Shown piece by piece: positions 16,840-24,333 of a DNA stretch of 64,000 nucleotides (positions are counted from its first letter, which is position 1; each line of letters starts with the position of its first letter). The notes beneath the pieces are model-generated. The model was not told the DNA's origin. It saw nothing but the letters and a program-made list of their open reading frames with translations, and did not search any database. This DNA is from Streptomyces sp. SS1-1 (GTDB taxonomy: Bacteria > Actinomycetota > Actinomycetes > Streptomycetales > Streptomycetaceae), in contig NZ_WBXN01000004.1 of NCBI RefSeq assembly GCF_008973465.1, positions 4,132,501 through 4,196,500 of the forward strand, given 5' to 3'. The position numbers and the translations under genes were made by a program.

Positions 16840-18768
16840 GTGTCCACCCCGCTTCCCTCCTTCGCCCCTTCGGCCGCCTTCGACGACGCACCGGGCCCGG
16901 TCCTGGTGCGCCCGGAGACCCGGCGGCTGAACGGCGCCGTACGGGAGGCGTACGTACCGCCGTTCGCCCCGCCCGTCACCCACGGCTCGCTGGCCGACCT
17001 GCCCTTCGACAACGCCGACGCGGCACCGGACGCGGTGGTCCTCAGCCGCCGGGACGCCGACGGGAAGTGGACGGACGTGACGGCGGCGGAGTTCGCCGGA
17101 CAGGTGCAGGCCGTCGCGAAGGGGCTGATAGCCGAGGGCCTCCTGCCCGGCGACCGCATCGCCGTCATGGCCCGCACCCGCTACGAGTGGACGCTTCTCG
17201 ACTTCGCCGCCTGGGCCGCCGGACTGGTGGTGGTCCCCATCTACCCCACCTCCTCCGCCTTCCAGACCCGCTGGATCCTCCAGGACTCCGGCGCCGTCGC
17301 CCTGATCACCGAGACCGTCGCCCAGGCGAACGCCCTCGGCCCCGAACTGGACCGCGTCCCCGACCTGCGCAGCCTGTGGGTGATGGACAAGGGGCACGTG
17401 GACCGGCTGGCGGAGGCCGGGGAGGAACTGCCCGACGGGGAGGTGGCCGTCCGGCGCGGCATGCTCGTGCCCGACACCCTGGCCACCCTCATCTACACCT
17501 CGGGCACCACCGGCCGGCCCAAGGGCTGCGCGCTGACCCACGGGAACTTCTTCGCCGAGGTCGACAACGCCGTCGAACTGCTCTACCCGATCTTCAAGGC
17601 GCGGACCAGCGAAGAGGCGTCGGTGCTGCTCTTCCTGCCCCTGTCCCACGTGTTCGGGCGGATGGTCGAGGTGGCCTGTGTGCGCGCCCGGGTGCGGCTG
17701 GGCCACGCGCCGAGCCTGAAGGCCGAGGACCTGCTGCCGGACCTCGCCGCGTTCCGGCCGACCTGCCTGCTGACCATCCCGTACATGCTGGAGAAGATCT
17801 ACAACTCCGCCCGCGCCAAGGCCGAGTCGGGCGGCCGGGCCTCCACCTTCGACCGGGCCGCGGGGGTCGCCGAGCGCTACGGCGAGGCGCTGGAGGCCCG
17901 CCAGTCCGGCACCGGCCCGGGCCCGGGGACCGCGCTGAAGGCGGGCCGCGCGATGTACGACCCACTCGTCTACCGGCGCCTGCGCAACGCGATGGGCGGC
18001 CGGGTGAAGTACGCGATCTGCGGCGGCTCCCCGCTGGGCCGCCGGCTCGCCGCGTTCTACGCGGGCGCCGGCATCGAGGTCTACGAGGGCTACGGGCTCA
18101 CCGAGACGACCGGCGCGGCCACCGTGACACCGCCCCTCAAGCCCCGCCTCGGCACGGTCGGCTGGCCGCTGCCCGGCACCCGGGTGCGGATCGCGGCGGA
18201 CGGCGAGGTCCTGCTCTCCGGCGACCACGTGCTGCGCGGCTACTGGGACCCGGCGGCGGGCGGCGTGGTCCCGGCGGCCACCGACGGCTGGCTGGCCACC
18301 GGCGACATCGGCGCCCTCGACGACGAGGGCTATCTGACGATCACCGGCCGCAAGAAGGAACTGCTCATCACGGCGGGCGGCAAGAGCGTCGCCCCGGCCC
18401 CCCTGGAGAACTGGCTGCGCGCGCACCCGCTGATCTCGCAGTGCCTGGTCGTCGGCGACCGCCGCCCCTACGTCGCCGCGCTGATCACCCTCGACATGGA
18501 CGGCGTCACCCACTGGCGCCGGATGAACGGCCGGCACCCGGTCCCCGCCGAACTCCTCCTGGACGACCCGGAGCTGCGGCACATCCTGCAGCGGGCCGTG
18601 GACGAGGCGAACAAGCTGGTGTCCCGGCCCGAGTCGATCCGCCGCTTCGCCGTCCTGCCGGTGGACTTCACCGAGCTGGACGGGCACCTCACCCCGTCGA
18701 TGAAGCTCCGCCGGGACGCGGTCATGCGCGACTTCGCGGCCGACGTGGAGGCCCTGTACGCGGGCTGA
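16840..18768 (+). CDS. Long-chain fatty acid-CoA ligase
   Basis: A 642-residue adenylate-forming enzyme that activates fatty acids to acyl-CoA through an acyl-AMP intermediate. The AMP-binding loop LIYTSGTTGRPKGC is near residues 217-230 and GYGLTETTGA near residue 417. The hinge and C-terminal lysine motif GRKKELLITAGGK is near residue 502. It resembles actinobacterial FadD15-type ligases. A GCAGGAG ribosome site precedes the GTG. The 209-nt gap upstream contains a TACGAT hexamer that could be a -10. Being next to the thiolase on the same strand it probably feeds acyl-CoAs into that module. Confidence 0.9.
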   Translation: MSTPLPSFAPSAAFDDAPGPVLVRPETRRLNGAVREAYVPPFAPPVTHGSLADLPFDNADAAPDAVVLSRRDADGKWTDVTAAEFAGQVQAVAKGLIAEGLLPGDRIAVMARTRYEWTLLDFAAWAAGLVVVPIYPTSSAFQTRWILQDSGAVALITETVAQANALGPELDRVPDLRSLWVMDKGHVDRLAEAGEELPDGEVAVRRGMLVPDTLATLIYTSGTTGRPKGCALTHGNFFAEVDNAVELLYPIFKARTSEEASVLLFLPLSHVFGRMVEVACVRARVRLGHAPSLKAEDLLPDLAAFRPTCLLTIPYMLEKIYNSARAKAESGGRASTFDRAAGVAERYGEALEARQSGTGPGPGTALKAGRAMYDPLVYRRLRNAMGGRVKYAICGGSPLGRRLAAFYAGAGIEVYEGYGLTETTGAATVTPPLKPRLGTVGWPLPGTRVRIAADGEVLLSGDHVLRGYWDPAAGGVVPAATDGWLATGDIGALDDEGYLTITGRKKELLITAGGKSVAPAPLENWLRAHPLISQCLVVGDRRPYVAALITLDMDGVTHWRRMNGRHPVPAELLLDDPELRHILQRAVDEANKLVSRPESIRRFAVLPVDFTELDGHLTPSMKLRRDAVMRDFAADVEALYAG

Positions 18769-18866
18769 CCCCCGCACCACCGCCCGCCCCGCACCACCGC
18801 TCGCCCGCCCCCTCCGCGGTGGCCCCGGCCATCCGGACCCCCACACCCCCCGCTCGGAAGGCAGCA

Positions 18867-20006
18867 GTGAACGCTCGCACCCCCCACCACCACCCCGCCC
18901 TGCGCCGGGCCCGTACGGCCGCCGCCGCGGCCGCCGCGGCGCTGTCCCTCGCCGCCTGCGGTGTCGTCGACGGCATCGCGGGCGCCGACGGCTCCGAGGA
19001 GCCGAGCAAGGGCGACGACGTCACCGTCGGACTGCTCCTGCCCGACAGGGCCACCGCGCGGTTCGAACGGTTCGACCACCCGCTGATCAAGAAGGAGGTC
19101 GCTTCCCTCACCCACGGCAAGGGCAAGGTCGTCTACGCCAACGCCGCGTCCAGCACCGAGAAGCAGAGCCGCCAGTTCCGGAAGCTGATCGAGGACCGGG
19201 TGGACGTGATCCTCGTAGACGCCGTCGACGCCAAGGCCATCGGGCCCGACGTGCGCCGCGCCAAGGAGGCCGGCATCCCGGTCATCGCCTACGACCGCCT
19301 CGCCGAGGGCCCCGTCGACGCCTACGTCTCCCACGACAACGAACTCGTCGGCGAGGTGCAGGCCCGCGCCCTCGTCCAGCGCCTCGGCTCCAAGGCCCTC
19401 ACCAGCAAGGTCGTCATGATGCACGGCGACCCCGCCGACCCGAACACGGCCCGCTTCAAGCGGGGCGCGGTCACCGAGCTCAAGGGCGACGTGAACATCG
19501 TCAAGGAGTACGACACCCGCAAGTGGTCGCCCGAGGTGGCCAAGGCCAACATGCGCAAGGCCATCGCGGCCGTCGGCGTGAACGGCATCGCCGCCGTCTA
19601 CTCCGCCAACGACGGCATGGCGGGCGCCGCCATCGACGCGCTCAAGGAGGCCGGGGTCGGCCAGGTGCCGCCGGTGACCGGGCAGGACGCCAACCTGGAC
19701 GCCATCCAGCGGATCGTCGCCGGGGAGCAGTACATGACGGTGTACAAGCCGTTCGAGCTGGAGGCGACCACCGCCGCCCGCATGGCCGTCTACAAGGTGC
19801 AGGGCCGTGGCGTCGCCTTCGACGCCCTGGCCCAGGACGTGGTCGACAGCCCCACCCGCGAGGACATCCCGGCGGCGCTGCTCACGGTGGTCGCGGTCAC
19901 CCGCAAGAACATCGAGGCCACGGTCGTACGGGACGGCGTCTACACCGTCGACCAGATCTGCACCCCCGAGTACGCGGCCGACTGCGCCGCGATCGGCCTC
20001 GGCTGA
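18867..20006 (+). CDS. Sugar ABC-type substrate-binding lipoprotein (orphan)
   Basis: A 379-residue periplasmic-binding-protein type 1 of the xylose/ribose-binding family. It has a signal peptide and a lipobox LAAC with lipidation at C31, so it is probably anchored outside the membrane. Family segments include the N-terminal VGLLLPDRATARFERFD, DVILVDAVDAKAIGPDV, VIAYDRLAEG and VTGQDANLDAIQRIVAGEQ. Neither a permease nor an ATPase gene is near, so its transporter must lie elsewhere or it acts as a sensor. The GTG is preceded by GGAAGG. The ligand is presumed to be a pentose or another monosaccharide. Confidence 0.87.
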   Translation: MNARTPHHHPALRRARTAAAAAAAALSLAACGVVDGIAGADGSEEPSKGDDVTVGLLLPDRATARFERFDHPLIKKEVASLTHGKGKVVYANAASSTEKQSRQFRKLIEDRVDVILVDAVDAKAIGPDVRRAKEAGIPVIAYDRLAEGPVDAYVSHDNELVGEVQARALVQRLGSKALTSKVVMMHGDPADPNTARFKRGAVTELKGDVNIVKEYDTRKWSPEVAKANMRKAIAAVGVNGIAAVYSANDGMAGAAIDALKEAGVGQVPPVTGQDANLDAIQRIVAGEQYMTVYKPFELEATTAARMAVYKVQGRGVAFDALAQDVVDSPTREDIPAALLTVVAVTRKNIEATVVRDGVYTVDQICTPEYAADCAAIGLG

Positions 20007-20008
20007 CG

Positions 20009-20023
20009 GGACGGGCCCCGTCC
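20009..20023. terminator. Short bidirectional hairpin
   Basis: GGACGG pairs with CCGTCC around a 3-nt loop. It lies between the convergent binding-protein and methyltransferase genes, whose stops are only 19 nt apart. Confidence 0.45.
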
Positions 20024-20025
20024 TC

Positions 20026-20676
20026 TCAGGCGGTGTGCTTGCGGGCGAGCAGGAAGGCCTGCGGGACCGTCTCGCCGAGGGCGGGGTCAGGCTCGCGGAC
20101 CGTGCGGGAGTGCGGGGCGAAACCGGCCCGCGTCAGCAGCGCGGCCATGTCGTCCGGGCGGCGGCGCAGGAAGGTCAGCGCGACCGGGTGCCCGAACGGC
20201 CGGTCGTGGTGCCGGTGTTCGTCCCCGGCCTGGAAGGCGACCAGCAGGGGAGCCCCCGGCGCCAGCACCCGGTGGAACTCGGCGAAGAGCGCCGGCAGCC
20301 GGTCCTCCGGGAGGTGGATGGAGGAGTAGAAGGACACGGCACCGGACAGCGCCCCGTCCGGCAGGTCCAGCTCCAGCATCGAGCCCCGCTCGAACCGCAG
20401 CCCGGGGTTCTCCCGGCGGGCGATCGCGAGCATCGACTCCGACAGGTCGACGCCGAACACGTCCAGGCCCAGCGCGGCGAGGCGGGCCGTCGTCCGGCCG
20501 GGCCCGCAGCCCAGGTCGGCCACCGGCCCGCCGCCGTCCACCAGGTCGGCGAACACGCGCAGCACGGCCCGCTCCAGGGGCCGCTGCGCCATCTCGTCCT
20601 CGAAGAGCTCGGCGTAGTCCTCGGCGATGGCGTCGTAGAAGGCACGGGTGGCGGTCAGGAGGTCGGCGTCGGTCAT
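20026..20676 (-). CDS. Class I SAM-dependent methyltransferase
   Basis: A 216-residue cytosolic methyltransferase with the Rossmann motif I VADLGCGPGRTT near residues 52-63 and motif II VFGVDLSESML. The later segment GAPLLVAFQAGDE corresponds to motif IV/post-IV. The ATG at 20676 is chosen over a GTG seven codons upstream because family members start near MTDADLL. The acceptor substrate is unknown. It lies downstream of a small glycine-rich membrane gene on the same strand and is convergent with the binding lipoprotein. Confidence 0.83.
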   Translation of the reverse strand: MTDADLLTATRAFYDAIAEDYAELFEDEMAQRPLERAVLRVFADLVDGGGPVADLGCGPGRTTARLAALGLDVFGVDLSESMLAIARRENPGLRFERGSMLELDLPDGALSGAVSFYSSIHLPEDRLPALFAEFHRVLAPGAPLLVAFQAGDEHRHHDRPFGHPVALTFLRRRPDDMAALLTRAGFAPHSRTVREPDPALGETVPQAFLLARKHTA

Positions 20677-20715
20677 GGGCCGCGACCTTAGCGCCAACCG
20701 GCCCGGCGGGGCGCT

Positions 20716-20955
20716 CTATTCGGGCTCCCGCCCCTTGCCGTCCGCACCGGTCCGGCCGGCGCCGCGCGCGCCGCCCAGGGCCGCGCCCGCCGCCACGCCC
20801 ACTCCCATGCCCAGGCCGAGCCCGAGCGCCAGGTTGTCGAACACCGTCGTGCCCAGCACGACGCCGAGTGCCAGACCCAGGGAGATGCCGACGGACACAC
20901 CGGTCGCCAGGCCCGTGTCCCGCTCCGGGCCGCCGCCGTTCTCACCGCTCGTCAT
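20716..20955 (-). CDS. Small glycine-zipper membrane protein
   Basis: A 79-residue protein consisting of a polar N-terminus and two hydrophobic segments built from GxxxG-type repeats, such as GVSVGISLGLALGVVLG and LALGLGLGMGVGVAAG. A short basic-acidic tail follows. Such glycine-zipper proteins are common small hypothetical genes in streptomycetes and I know no function. It lies 26 nt from azlD on the same strand, so it may be the last gene of that unit. Confidence 0.6.
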   Translation of the reverse strand: MTSGENGGGPERDTGLATGVSVGISLGLALGVVLGTTVFDNLALGLGLGMGVGVAAGAALGGARGAGRTGADGKGREPE

Positions 20956-20981
20956 CCGGCGATCCTCCCACGCGGCCCGGC

Positions 20982-21305
20982 TCACGCCAGTCCCGCCGCA
21001 CGCAGCAGCGCGGCCGCCCCCGCCGCCGCCAGCACCACGACCGGGAACGGCGCACCCCGCCACGCCAGGACACCGCCCACCAGCACGCCCGCCGGGCGCG
21101 CCCAGCCGGCGAACCCGCCGCCCTCCGTCAGCGCCCCCGTGGCCAGCAGCGCCACGAGCAGCACCACCGCCCCGGCCGCCAGCAGCTCCCGCATCCGCGC
21201 GGGCAGCGTGACCCGGCCGTGCAGTGCCGGGCCCACCAGCCGGAAGGCGTACGTCCCGACGGCGAGCACCGAGATCACGGCGACCGTCGCCGTCGTGGAC
21301 GTCAT
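20982..21305 (-). CDS. azlD: AzlD-family branched-chain amino acid exporter subunit
   Basis: A 107-residue membrane protein with about four helices. It belongs to the small subunit family that pairs with AzlC to export branched-chain amino acids and their analogues. Family-typical elements are the N-terminal TYAFRLVGPAL and the central LLAAGAVVLLVALL. It overlaps the azlC stop by 4 nt (ATGA), ensuring coupled synthesis. Regulation is probably through the operator pair in front of azlC. Confidence 0.87.
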   Translation of the reverse strand: MTSTTATVAVISVLAVGTYAFRLVGPALHGRVTLPARMRELLAAGAVVLLVALLATGALTEGGGFAGWARPAGVLVGGVLAWRGAPFPVVVLAAAGAAALLRAAGLA

Positions 21306-21985
21306 GCCGCACTCCCCTTCCGGCCGTGGACCACCAGACCCGCGAGCGCCAGCAGCACCGGCACGCCCGCCGGGACGGCCGGGGTGACGGCCAGGGCGAG
21401 CGCGGCGCCGAGCAGCGCGGCCCGGCGGACGGAGCGGTCCGTGCGCAGCGCCGGCAGCACCAGCGCCACCAGCACCGCGGGGAACGCGGCGTCGAGTCCG
21501 TACGTCGCCGTGTCGCCGACGGCGGTGCCGGCGAGGGCGCCGGCCAGGACGCCGGTGTTCCAGGCGGCGAACAGGCCGAGGCCGTTCACCCAGAACGCGG
21601 CCCGGCGGCGGGCCGGATCCGGCTGGGCCAGCGTGAACGCCACCGTCTCGTCGGTGACCAGATGCGCCCCGGCCAGCCGGGCGAACCGGCCCGGTCCGAG
21701 GACGTCCGCCACGGCGAGGCTGAAGGCGGCGGTACGGGTGTTGAGGATCAGCCCGGTGGCCACCGCGGCGAGCGGCCCGCCCCCGGCGAGCAGCAGCCCG
21801 ACGGCGCTGAACTGCGCCGAGCCGGCGTACACGACGAGCGACATGGCCACCGGCACCCAGAGCGGCAGCCCGCCGGCCACCGCGATCGCGCCGAAGGAGA
21901 CCCCGACGACCCCGCTCGCCAGCCACACGAGGGCGCTGTCGCGCACCAGGGGTGCCATCATCGGTGTTCGGAGCAGCGAACGCAT
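21302..21985 (-). CDS. azlC: AzlC-family branched-chain amino acid exporter subunit
   Basis: A 227-residue polytopic membrane protein of the AzlC family and the large subunit of the two-part exporter. Family-typical segments are the N-terminal GVSFGAIAV, VVYAGSAQF and the LVTDETVAF motif near residue 110. The ATG at 21985 has no convincing ribosome site. It stands 7 nt after a CATTCT -10 (21993-21998), with a TTGACG -35 (22017-22022) 18 nt further up, so it is probably leaderless. Two identical inverted repeats flank that promoter. The divergent XRE-cupin gene is the obvious regulator. Confidence 0.9.
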   Translation of the reverse strand: MRSLLRTPMMAPLVRDSALVWLASGVVGVSFGAIAVAGGLPLWVPVAMSLVVYAGSAQFSAVGLLLAGGGPLAAVATGLILNTRTAAFSLAVADVLGPGRFARLAGAHLVTDETVAFTLAQPDPARRRAAFWVNGLGLFAAWNTGVLAGALAGTAVGDTATYGLDAAFPAVLVALVLPALRTDRSVRRAALLGAALALAVTPAVPAGVPVLLALAGLVVHGRKGSAA

Positions 21986-22029
21986 GTTTCCCAGAATGAA
22001 CAGACGGGTCCCCGTTCGTCAAGGCGAAC
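21966..22029. promoter_or_regulatory. Twin GTTCG-N6-CGAAC operators and azlC promoter
   Basis: The same inverted repeat GTTCG-N6-CGAAC occurs at 21966-21981 and 22014-22029, exactly 48 bp apart. The upstream copy overlaps the azlC -35 (TTGACG on the minus strand at 22022-22017). The other covers the first azlC codons. An extra CGAAC half-site lies at 22046-22050. This strongly suggests binding by the divergent XRE regulator. Confidence 0.72.
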
Positions 22030-22066
22030 AGGTGGACCGGCAGAGCGAACGACTGGAAGTGAGCCG

Positions 22067-22615
22067 ATGGGTGAGCCCCTGACGTGGATCGCCGCCTCTC
22101 TGCGCCGCGAGCGCGCCCGCGCCGGACTGTCCCTGTCCGAGCTGGCCAAACGGGCGGGCATCGCGAAGTCCACGCTCTCCCAGCTGGAGAGCGGCGGAGG
22201 GAACCCGAGCGTCGAGACGCTGTGGGCGCTGGGCGTGGCGCTCGGGGTGCCGTTCAGCTCGCTCGTGGAGCCGCCGGCCCCCGCGGTCCAGGTGATCCGG
22301 GCGGGGGAGGGGCCCGCGGTGGCGTCCGAGCGCGCCGACTACGTGGCCACCCTGCTCTCCGCGAGTCCGCCGGGCGCGCGGCGGGACATCTACCACCTGC
22401 GCGCGGAGCCGGGCGCGGCCCGTGAGTCCGAGCCGCACATCCCGGGCACCGTGGAGCATCTGATCGTCGGGGCGGGCCGGGTGAAGGCGGGACCGCGCGG
22501 CGAGGAGGCCGAGCTGGGCCCCGGGGACTACATGACGTACCGGGGGGACGTGCCGCACGCGTACGAGGCGCTGGAGCCGGGGACGTTCTTCGTCCTCGTC
22601 ATGCAGCACGTGTAG
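22067..22615 (+). CDS. XRE-family regulator with C-terminal cupin domain
   Basis: A 182-residue regulator. The N-terminal helix-turn-helix spans about 8-62, with LSLSELAKRAGIAKSTLSQLESG. A cupin ligand-sensing domain follows at about 105-180, with HIPGTVEHLIVGAGRV and ELGPGDYMTYRGDVPHAYEAL. The histidines of the two cupin motifs suggest metal-assisted small-molecule binding. The ATG is preceded by GGAAG. It is divergent from azlCD, a common arrangement for this family, and probably represses the exporter and itself through the twin repeats between the genes. Confidence 0.9.
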   Translation: MGEPLTWIAASLRRERARAGLSLSELAKRAGIAKSTLSQLESGGGNPSVETLWALGVALGVPFSSLVEPPAPAVQVIRAGEGPAVASERADYVATLLSASPPGARRDIYHLRAEPGAARESEPHIPGTVEHLIVGAGRVKAGPRGEEAELGPGDYMTYRGDVPHAYEALEPGTFFVLVMQHV

Positions 22616-22639
22616 GGACGCCCGGAAGAAGAAAAGGCA

Positions 22640-22670
22640 GGAGCCCCGCCGCCTTGCGGCGCGGGGCTCC
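22640..22670. terminator. Strong bidirectional terminator
   Basis: GGAGCCCCGC pairs perfectly with GCGGGGCTCC around an 11-nt loop. It stands between the convergent XRE-cupin and cold-shock genes. An A-rich run before it gives a T-run for the minus-strand cold-shock transcript. Confidence 0.85.
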
Positions 22671-22721
22671 TTGGGTACTGCACTCAGTTCCGGATCAAAG
22701 CACCAGGCTCCGAGGACCGAA

Positions 22722-22925
22722 TCAGACGGGGGTGACGTTCTCCGCCTGCGGGCCCTTCGGGCCCTGGGTCACGTCGAAGGAGACCTGCTGGTTCTCCTCC
22801 AGCGAGCGGAAGCCGCTCGCGTTGATCGCGGAGTAGTGAACGAAGACGTCGGGGCCGCCGCCTTCCTGGGCGATGAAGCCAAAGCCCTTTTCGGCGTTGA
22901 ACCACTTCACGGTTCCGGTAGCCAT
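22722..22925 (-). CDS. Cold-shock protein
   Basis: A 67-residue cold-shock domain RNA chaperone that binds single-stranded RNA and DNA. RNP1 is KGFGFI (residues 13-18) and RNP2 is DVFVHY (26-31), and the whole protein is one complete beta-barrel of family-standard length. The ATG is preceded by a strong AAGGAGG ribosome site. A leader of about 150 nt upstream is typical of temperature-responsive csp mRNAs. It is the only gene here with such clear translation signals, which fits high expression. Confidence 0.95.
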   Translation of the reverse strand: MATGTVKWFNAEKGFGFIAQEGGGPDVFVHYSAINASGFRSLEENQQVSFDVTQGPKGPQAENVTPV

Positions 22926-23235
22926 AAGCCCTCCTTGGGCCCAAAGGGTTGCCCTGCTCCAGAACCCTGCAAGTGTGAAAACAAAGTGCCGCACAACTGC
23001 ATACGTCTGAAAACGACGAGAGCCCGCGGTTACATGCTCCGCAGGCTCTGTACTGCAAGGGAAACCAAACTGCAACTTGCGGCGAGCCTAGCACGCAGGC
23101 AGCCGAAAGCAATAGAGGTCAAGATCACTTCACTCGGACGTTTGAAGATCCGTGTCAGTGGTTGACCTAAGCCGATGACCTGTATGTCACGACCCTGAAG
23201 GCTGAACGGTATCCCATGGGGTCTAGTCTCGCGAT
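22926..23235. promoter_or_regulatory. Divergent promoter region of csp and mqnA
   Basis: This 310-nt gap has no gene. On the minus strand TTGCTT (23107-23112) and TAGGCT (23085-23090), 16 nt apart, form a likely csp promoter, giving a leader of roughly 150 nt down to the csp start. The leader is notably less GC-rich than the coding DNA. On the plus strand TAGTCT at 23224-23229 lies exactly 6 nt before the mqnA GTG, which lacks a ribosome site. This suggests that the mqnA transcript begins at its start codon. Confidence 0.6.
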
Positions 23236-24084
23236 GTGGACAATTCTCGCACCCGGCCCCGCGTGGGCCACATCCAGTTCCTCAACTGCCTGCCCCTGTA
23301 CTGGGGGCTCGCGAGAACCGGCACGCTCCTCGACTTCGAGCTGACGAAGGACACCCCGGAGAAGCTCAGCGAGCAGCTCGTGCGCGGCGATCTCGACATC
23401 GGCCCGATCACGCTCGTCGAGTTCCTTCGCAACGCCGACGACCTGGTCGCCTTCCCCGACATCGCCGTCGGCTGCGACGGACCGGTCATGTCGTGCGTGA
23501 TCGTCTCGCAGGTGCCCCTCGACCAGCTGGACGGCGCCCGCGTCGCCCTCGGCTCGACCTCCCGCACCTCGGTCCGGCTCGCCCAGCTGCTGCTCGCCGA
23601 GCGGTACGGCGTGCGTCCCGCCTACTACACCTGCCCGCCCGACCTCAGCGTGATGATGCAGGAGGCGGAGGCGGCGGTCCTCATCGGCGACGCCGCGCTG
23701 CGGGCCAACCTGCTCGACGGCCCCCGCTACGGGCTCCAGGTGCACGACCTGGGCGCGCTCTGGAAGGAGTGGACCGGCCTGCCCTTCGTCTTCGCCGTGT
23801 GGGCGGCGCGCCGCGACTATCTGGAGCGGGAACCGGACATCACCCGCAAGGTCCACGAGGCCTTCCTCGCCTCGCGCAACCTCTCCCTGGAGGAGGTCGG
23901 CAAGGTCGCGGAACAGGCGGCCCGCTGGGAGGCCTTCGACGAGAAGGTCCTGGAGCGGTATTTCACGACCCTCGACTTCCGCTTCGGCGGCCCGCAGCTG
24001 GAGGCGGTCGCGGAGTTCGCGCGCCGCGTCGGACCGACCACGGGATTTCCCGCGGACGTGAAGGTCGATCTGCTCCATCCGTGA
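23236..24084 (+). CDS. mqnA: Chorismate dehydratase MqnA
   Basis: A 282-residue enzyme of the periplasmic-binding-protein fold that acts in the cytosol. It dehydrates chorismate to 3-(1-carboxyvinyloxy)benzoate, the first step of futalosine menaquinone synthesis. Family signatures are GHIQFLNCLPLYWGL near residues 11-25, LVRGDLDIGPITLVEFLRN, ALGSTSRTSVRLAQLLL, and AAVLIGDAAL followed by WKEWTGLPFVFAVW. The length is normal. The GTG start appears leaderless, with a -10 element TAGTCT 6 nt upstream. Its product is the substrate of MqnE, encoded 16 kb away at 6.5 kb. A hairpin follows at 24143-24170. Confidence 0.95.
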   Translation: MDNSRTRPRVGHIQFLNCLPLYWGLARTGTLLDFELTKDTPEKLSEQLVRGDLDIGPITLVEFLRNADDLVAFPDIAVGCDGPVMSCVIVSQVPLDQLDGARVALGSTSRTSVRLAQLLLAERYGVRPAYYTCPPDLSVMMQEAEAAVLIGDAALRANLLDGPRYGLQVHDLGALWKEWTGLPFVFAVWAARRDYLEREPDITRKVHEAFLASRNLSLEEVGKVAEQAARWEAFDEKVLERYFTTLDFRFGGPQLEAVAEFARRVGPTTGFPADVKVDLLHP

Positions 24085-24142
24085 ACACCCGGCCGCCGAC
24101 GCCGGCACCGGGAATGCGTCACGGTGACCGCTTGTCCGCGGT

Positions 24143-24170
24143 CCTCCGCACGCCCGGAGGGCCGCGGAGG
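24143..24170 (+). terminator. Probable mqnA terminator
   Basis: CCTCCGC pairs with GCGGAGG and encloses GCCC-GGA-GGGC. The hairpin lies about 60 nt after the mqnA stop. No T-run follows. Confidence 0.55.
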
Positions 24171-24333
24171 GCGTTTCCGGGCTCCCGCGTTCACCCATCG
24201 GGCGCGCGCCCATCGGACTGATCCATGGGTGGCGGCGGTTCCGGTCCGCGCCGGGTGACACGGACCCGATCCGCACTAATCTGCTGCGAAGTCCGCGGGG
24301 GCGCTGGGCCGTACGGGGGAGAGGTGGACGCCG

